Shown: positions 59,662-64,000 of the stretch, one piece after another
How the letters are laid out: each line of letters opens with the position of its first letter
How positions within the stretch are numbered: position 1 is the stretch's first letter
From: Bacillota bacterium
GTDB lineage: Bacteria > Bacillota > Bacilli > Paenibacillales > Paenibacillaceae
DNA: 64,000 bases
NCBI GenBank assembly: GCA_023386495.1
Contig: JAEWJS010000164.1
Span: 1-64,000 of the forward strand
Reading direction: 5' to 3'
Position numbers and translations under genes: made by a program
Notes under the pieces: model-generated
Seen by the model: only the letters and a program-made list of their open reading frames with translations
The model's database searches: none
What the model was told of the DNA's origin: nothing

Positions 59662-60723
59662 TTAATATTTGCGATTCGGCGCTTCTTGCGCGGCTGTCGT
59701 CTCCGTGTAGACACTCTCCGGCGTGACGATATGCTTCGGCAGCGTGCGCCCTTCCATCGTCTCCTTCACGGCCTGCATCAAGATCGGACCGAGCAGCGGA
59801 TTGCACTCGACCACGCAATTGATTTTGCCAAGCGCCATCATCTCGAACGCCTTGCGCGTCCCGTCAACGGAGATGATGATGATATCCTTGCCCGGCCGCA
59901 GCCCGTATGCTTCGATCGCTTCGATCGCGCCGAGCGCCATGTCGTCGTTATGCGCGAACAGCACTTGAATCGCGCTGCCATGCTCCTCGAGGAAGCCGCG
60001 CATCACCTCGCGCCCCTTCTCCAGCGTAAAATCCGCCGCCTCGCTGCTCAGCACCAACAGATCGCCCCGCTGCTTCATCTCGTCATGGAAGCCGCGACCG
60101 CGGTCGATCGAAGGCGTAGAGCCCTCCGTCCCTCTCAATTCGACGATGCCGACCGGACCGGGCCGGTCGCTGAGCTTATCCAGCATATACTTCGCTGCCT
60201 TCTGCCCCTCGTCGTAGAAGTCTGAACCGATGAATGTCACGTAGAGCGATTCATCCTCGACATCCGCCTTGCGGTCTGTGACGATGACCGGGATACCCGC
60301 CAGCTTGGCTTCCATCAGCACCGGCTCCCATCCCGTCTCGATGACAGGCGCCAGCGCAATGACGTCGACCTGCTCGCGAATGAAGGCGCGGATCGCTTCG
60401 ACTTGCTTGGCCTGGGATTGATCCGCATTGGCGAAGCGCAGCTCAATGCCGGCCTCGGCGGCTGCCTCCTGGATGGATGCGCTATTCGCCCGGCGCCAGT
60501 CGCTCTCGGAGCCGAGCTGCGAGAAACCGAGCACGATTGGCTGCTCCGGCTCGGACGCATCGATACCGCTCGCATCCGGCGCGGTATCGATGATCACCTC
60601 CCGCACCTCGCTCAGCGTCTCCGGCGCAGCGGCCGGCTCTCCCGAGCTGCACGCTGCCACGAGCATCAGGGCACAGCTTAACAGCAAGATGAGTATGTGT
60701 CTGAAGACTGAATGGTTCCGCAT
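59662..60723 (-). CDS. ytfQ: Galactofuranose-type ABC transporter substrate-binding lipoprotein
   Basis: About 353 residues. The lipobox VAAC (Cys25) fits a Gram-positive lipoprotein; the E. coli YtfQ is periplasmic and has no lipid. Family motifs match YtfQ closely: LGFSQLGSESDWRRANSASI, APVIETGWEPVLMEAKLAGIPVI, TFIGSDFYDEG, VELRGTEGSTPSIDRGRGF, LFAHNDDMALGAIEAIEAYGLRPGKDI. In E. coli this protein binds galactofuranose. The start at 60723 follows GGAGGG. It lies at the 3' end of the ytfR-ytfT-yjfF unit, 143 bases behind yjfF. Confidence 0.88.
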   Translation of the reverse strand: MRNHSVFRHILILLLSCALMLVAACSSGEPAAAPETLSEVREVIIDTAPDASGIDASEPEQPIVLGFSQLGSESDWRRANSASIQEAAAEAGIELRFANADQSQAKQVEAIRAFIREQVDVIALAPVIETGWEPVLMEAKLAGIPVIVTDRKADVEDESLYVTFIGSDFYDEGQKAAKYMLDKLSDRPGPVGIVELRGTEGSTPSIDRGRGFHDEMKQRGDLLVLSSEAADFTLEKGREVMRGFLEEHGSAIQVLFAHNDDMALGAIEAIEAYGLRPGKDIIIISVDGTRKAFEMMALGKINCVVECNPLLGPILMQAVKETMEGRTLPKHIVTPESVYTETTAAQEAPNRKY

Positions 60724-60866
60724 GCGGCCGTATCCCTCCGCTCCTGAAACAAGTTGCATGTCATATCGCCTAAGATCGCTTGACTGCTCCTTTATAACGT
60801 TCGCCGCTTGACCTTATTTTCCTGCGTGCAGGTGTAGTCGGTCAGCTCCGGTCATGCCAGGTCAAG

Positions 60867-61835
60867 TCAAGTCAGCCGATTAACCGTCCGCCTGCTGCTG
60901 AGCAGCCGCTGCAGCAGGATGAAGACCAGCAGCAGGAGACCGATGACGATCTTGGTCCACCACGAACTGAGCGTACCCTCGAAGCTGATGATTGTCTGGA
61001 TGACACCTTGGATCAGGACGCCGAAGAACGTGCCGGCGACGAACCCGACGCCGCCCGTCAGCAGCGTGCCGCCGATGACGACTGCCGCGATCGCGTCCAG
61101 CTCCAGGCCGACGGCATGCAAGCCGTAACCGGACAGCATGTAGAACGTGAACACGACGCCGGCCAGCGCCGAACAGAAGCCGCTGAACGTGTAGACCAGG
61201 ATTTTCGTCCGGGCGACCGGCAGTCCCATGAGCATGGCGGACTGTTCGCTGCCGCCGATGGCGTAGCTGTTGCGTCCGAAGCGCGTATAGTGGGCGAGAT
61301 AGATCGCTCCGACCAGCACGACGAGCGCGATAATGACGCTGATCGAGACGAACGTTCCGCCGAACAGACGCACCTTGGTCTGCGCCATCGAGACATAGAA
61401 CGCGTTATTGATCGTTATCGTCTGAATGTCGATCACGTAGCACAGCCCGCGTGCCAGGAACATGCCCGCCAATGTGACGATGAAGGGCTGTATCTGAAAA
61501 TAATGAATGATCGCGCCCATGAACGAGCCGAAAACGGCGCCGATCACGAGCACGAGCGGTATGACGACGGCCGGCGGCCACCCATGCACCTGCAGCAGGC
61601 TGGCGGATATCATGGTCGTCAGCGCGACCATCGAGCCGACCGACAGGTCGATGCCGCCGGATACGATGACGAAGGTCATGCCGATCGCGACGATCAATAG
61701 GAACGCATTGTCGATCAATAGATTGTTCAATACCTGCAGCGAGAAGAAGCCGGTATAGCGGAACGAACCCGCCATGAACATGAGCGCGAAGAGCGCGACC
61801 GTGACGTATACAGGTAGATGCCGGCGACTAAGCAT
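60867..61835 (-). CDS. yjfF: Sugar ABC transporter permease YjfF
   Basis: 322 residues, about ten membrane helices, RbsC/AraH superfamily. The permease signature VAIGMTFVIVSGGIDLSVGSMVALT and ELDAIAAVVIGGTLLTGGVG with GTFFGVLIQGVIQTIISFEGTLSSWWTKI matches YjfF of the galactofuranose importer. Together with YtfT it forms the heterodimeric channel. Its start overlaps the ytfT stop by eight bases. Confidence 0.9.
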   Translation of the reverse strand: MLSRRHLPVYVTVALFALMFMAGSFRYTGFFSLQVLNNLLIDNAFLLIVAIGMTFVIVSGGIDLSVGSMVALTTMISASLLQVHGWPPAVVIPLVLVIGAVFGSFMGAIIHYFQIQPFIVTLAGMFLARGLCYVIDIQTITINNAFYVSMAQTKVRLFGGTFVSISVIIALVVLVGAIYLAHYTRFGRNSYAIGGSEQSAMLMGLPVARTKILVYTFSGFCSALAGVVFTFYMLSGYGLHAVGLELDAIAAVVIGGTLLTGGVGFVAGTFFGVLIQGVIQTIISFEGTLSSWWTKIVIGLLLLVFILLQRLLSSRRTVNRLT

Positions 61836-62865
61836 GGCGCGTTACCTCCCTCTCCGCTGGATAATGGCGAGTCTTCCAACGCTTCACCAGCGTCTTGCGG
61901 AAGGTCTCGGATTGGATCAAGCATACGACGAGCACGACAAAAGCTTTCACGACTAGCGTAATCTCCGGCGATACGCCGATCATGTAGATCGTGGTGGTCA
62001 GGGTCTGAATGATTAGCGCGCCGACGAGCGTGCCCGTCAAGTAGAAGCGTCCGCCCGTGAGCGAGGTACCCCCGATGACGACGGCCAGAATCGCGTCCAG
62101 CTCGATCCACAGTCCCGCGTTATTGCCGTCCGCGCTGGACACGTTGCCGCTTAAAATCAATCCCGCGATGCCCGCGCACAGTCCGCAGAATACGTACACG
62201 GCTAGCAGCACCGTCTTGGCGCTGATGCCTGCCAGCCGGCTTGCGCTCGGGTTGCACCCGACCGATTCGATGAACAGGCCGAGCGCCGTCTTGCGCGTCA
62301 ACAGGGACACGATCACGAACACGGCGGCCACGATGAAGATCGAGAACGGCAGCGTGGCAAGCGAGCCTGCACCGATATATTCGTACGGATCGCTGTTGAC
62401 CGTGATGATCTGGCCGCCCGTCACGAGCTGGGCCACGCCTCTTCCCGCAACCATGAGGATGAGCGTCGCAATGATCGGCTGAATGCCCGTGAACGAGACG
62501 AGCATGCCGTTCCAGAGCCCCAGCGCCAGCGAGAGCCCGATGGCCGTCAGAACGGCCAGTCCCACGACGGCCAGCGATCCTTGGTCCGCGCTCTTGCTGA
62601 TGCTGAGGCACGCGACCGCTCCGGCGATCGCGACGATCGAGCCGACCGACAGGTCGATCCCCTTCGTCGCGATCACGAGCGTCATCCCGAGCGATACCAG
62701 AATGAGCGGTGCCCCGAAGTTCAGAATGTCGATCAGGCTGCCGTACAGATGCCCTTCCCGCATGACGATGGAGAAGAAGCTCGGCGAATACGCGAAATTG
62801 AACAGCAGCAGCGCCCCCAAGACGATGAGCGGCCAGAATAGATGGTGCTTATGCAACTTGCTCAT
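61828..62865 (-). CDS. ytfT: Sugar ABC transporter permease YtfT
   Basis: 345 residues, about ten helices. LVSLGMTLVIATKGIDLSVGSIVAIAGAVA, LILMVAGRGVAQLVTGGQIITVNS and NNAGLWIELDAILAVVIGGTSLTGGRFYLTG match YtfT of the galactofuranose system rather than RbsC. The start overlaps the ytfR stop as ATGA. Confidence 0.9.
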   Translation of the reverse strand: MSKLHKHHLFWPLIVLGALLLFNFAYSPSFFSIVMREGHLYGSLIDILNFGAPLILVSLGMTLVIATKGIDLSVGSIVAIAGAVACLSISKSADQGSLAVVGLAVLTAIGLSLALGLWNGMLVSFTGIQPIIATLILMVAGRGVAQLVTGGQIITVNSDPYEYIGAGSLATLPFSIFIVAAVFVIVSLLTRKTALGLFIESVGCNPSASRLAGISAKTVLLAVYVFCGLCAGIAGLILSGNVSSADGNNAGLWIELDAILAVVIGGTSLTGGRFYLTGTLVGALIIQTLTTTIYMIGVSPEITLVVKAFVVLVVCLIQSETFRKTLVKRWKTRHYPAEREVTRHA

Positions 62866-64000
62866 GACGAATGACCTCCTGCTATGGCTTGCATGACTTG
62901 CTGCTGGCTCATGTCGCTGCCGCGCATTTCCTTGACGATCTTGCGGTCCCGCAGCACGGCGATTCGGCTGCTCACTCGCAGCACCTCTTCCAGCTCGGAG
63001 GAGATGAAGAGCACGGACATGCCCTTGCCTGCCAGCGTGAGGACGAGCTTCTGAATCTCGGCCTTCGCGCCGACATCGATGCCGCGCGTCGGCTCATCCA
63101 GGATGAGCAGCTTCGGCTGCGTGAGCAGCCAACGGCCGAGAATGACCTTCTGCTGGTTGCCGCCGCTTAAGTTTTTGATGAGATGCTCGGGATTAGGCGG
63201 ATTGATGTTCAACGCTTGAATATATTCGTCGGCGTATTCCTCTTGCCGCTTCCGCGGTATGGTACGGAACCAGCCTCTCGTAGCCTGAAGCGCGACGATA
63301 ATGTTCTCCCGCACGGTCAGGTCGTCGATGATCCCTTCCGTCTTGCGATTCTCCGGGCAGAAGGCAATGCCGCGATCGATCGCTTGGCGAGGCGAATGGA
63401 GCTCCGTCCGCTCTTCCTCGATCGACAGCTTGCCATGCTCCGCGCGGTCGGCGCCGAACAGCAGCCTGGCCGTCTCCGTGCGGCCGGAGCCCAGCAGTCC
63501 TGCCAGCCCTACGATCTCTCCCTTGTGAATCTGAAGATCGAACGGCTCGATGCTGCCTGACTTGCCCAGACCGCTCGCGCTGAGCAGCAGTTCGCCGTTG
63601 TCTGCGTTCGTACCGCCTGCTGCCTTCGGCAGTTCCTCCAGAAGATGCAGCTCGCGGCCGATCATCAGCGATACCAGCTCGAGGCGCGGCAGTCGGTCCG
63701 CCTCATACTCGCCGACGAATTCGCCCCCGCGCAGCACGGTAATCCGGTCCGAAATCTCGTACACTTGGTCGAGGAAGTGCGTGACGAACAGAATCGCCAG
63801 CCCGTCGGCTTTGAGCTTCCGCATGACGGCGAACAGCTTGGCCACTTCGTCTTGGTCGAGGCTGGACGTCGGCTCGTCGAGGATGAGCACCTTCGCCGAC
63901 ACATTCAAGGCGCGAGCAATCGCGACGAGCTGTTGGATCGCCACCGAATACTCCGACAGCGGCCTCGTCACGTCAAGGTTCACGTTCAGCCGTTCTTTCA
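62862..64000 (-). CDS. ytfR: Sugar ABC transporter ATP-binding protein YtfR (partial)
   Basis: The gene runs off the right edge; the visible frame has about 379 codons of an expected 500. It contains the end of the first NBD (VAIQQLVAIARAL signature, LILDEPTSSLDQDEV Walker B). The whole second NBD is present, with its degenerate Walker A GLLGSGRTETARLLFG (Arg for Lys, usual for sugar importers), LSGGNQQKVILGRWL signature and LLILDEPTRGIDVGAK Walker B. ATPase of the galactofuranose-type importer, first gene of the visible operon. Confidence 0.88.
   Translation of the reverse strand, partial: KERLNVNLDVTRPLSEYSVAIQQLVAIARALNVSAKVLILDEPTSSLDQDEVAKLFAVMRKLKADGLAILFVTHFLDQVYEISDRITVLRGGEFVGEYEADRLPRLELVSLMIGRELHLLEELPKAAGGTNADNGELLLSASGLGKSGSIEPFDLQIHKGEIVGLAGLLGSGRTETARLLFGADRAEHGKLSIEEERTELHSPRQAIDRGIAFCPENRKTEGIIDDLTVRENIIVALQATRGWFRTIPRKRQEEYADEYIQALNINPPNPEHLIKNLSGGNQQKVILGRWLLTQPKLLILDEPTRGIDVGAKAEIQKLVLTLAGKGMSVLFISSELEEVLRVSSRIAVLRDRKIVKEMRGSDMSQQQVMQAIAGGHSS

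Noticed and set aside
1..64000. Insertion sequences, prophage genes, tRNA or rRNA genes
   Set aside because: No transposase, integrase, phage structural gene or cloverleaf/rRNA sequence was recognised on either strand.

Overview
The window looks like a chromosomal segment of a GC-rich, low-branching Firmicute of the Paenibacillaceae (Paenibacillus/Cohnella type). The signs are very strong GGAGG-type ribosome binding sites with frequent TTG and GTG starts, a T-box leader, AraC/LacI/TetR-regulated sugar genes, copper-amine-oxidase-type stalk domains, and an SLH-domain cell-surface protein with Ig-like repeats. Nearly all genes lie on the minus strand. The plus-strand exceptions are an AraC regulator, a DUF2975/HTH pair, a LacI regulator and a TetR regulator. 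The genus is inferred, not proven.

Layout. 1-16077: carbohydrate and housekeeping genes. These are a GH4 glycosidase, an AraC regulator overlapping an SGNH esterase, a eukaryotic-type HisA, acetyltransferases, a methyltransferase, a HAD phosphatase, a stalk-domain secreted protein, a lipoprotein, MBL hydrolases, a chemoreceptor, an ANT-like nucleotidyltransferase and a GH36 alpha-galactosidase. 16078-16912: a gene-free stretch holding an 18-bp minisatellite and a set of near-identical palindromes. 16913-24651: an esterase, a HAD hydrolase, the hexuronate genes uxaB-uxaA with a divergent AraC regulator, a DUF2975/HTH pair and a TIM-barrel isomerase. 24804-31870: membrane proteins, a quinone oxidoreductase, a large SLH/Ig-like surface protein and thymidine kinase.

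32146-40366 is the most striking region. It is a compact six-gene operon of visibly lower GC encoding an AAA ATPase (CbbX/SpoVK type), a GrpE-like protein, a full Hsp70 (DnaK-like), a membrane-anchored TPR protein, and two J-like/TPR proteins. Both J-like proteins have lost the HPD motif; one ends in transmembrane helices and the other in a CFI-box type tail. I read it as a self-contained, probably membrane-associated alternative Hsp70 machine of unknown function.

40802-50320: serC (behind a T-box leader) with a phosphoesterase, then methyltransferases (one frameshifted), acetyltransferase, APH-like kinase, MOSC and small exported proteins. 50506-56140: a complete L-fucose catabolic operon (fucI-fucA-fucK-fucU) with a divergent LacI regulator and a perfect operator palindrome. 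56153-64000: a large membrane protein, an MBL hydrolase/TetR divergent pair with a palindromic operator, and a galactofuranose-type ABC importer (ytfR-ytfT-yjfF-ytfQ) cut by the right window edge. Together the genes suggest a soil or plant-associated saprophyte feeding on pectin, hemicellulose and glycan sugars (galactosides, hexuronates, fucose, galactofuranose).
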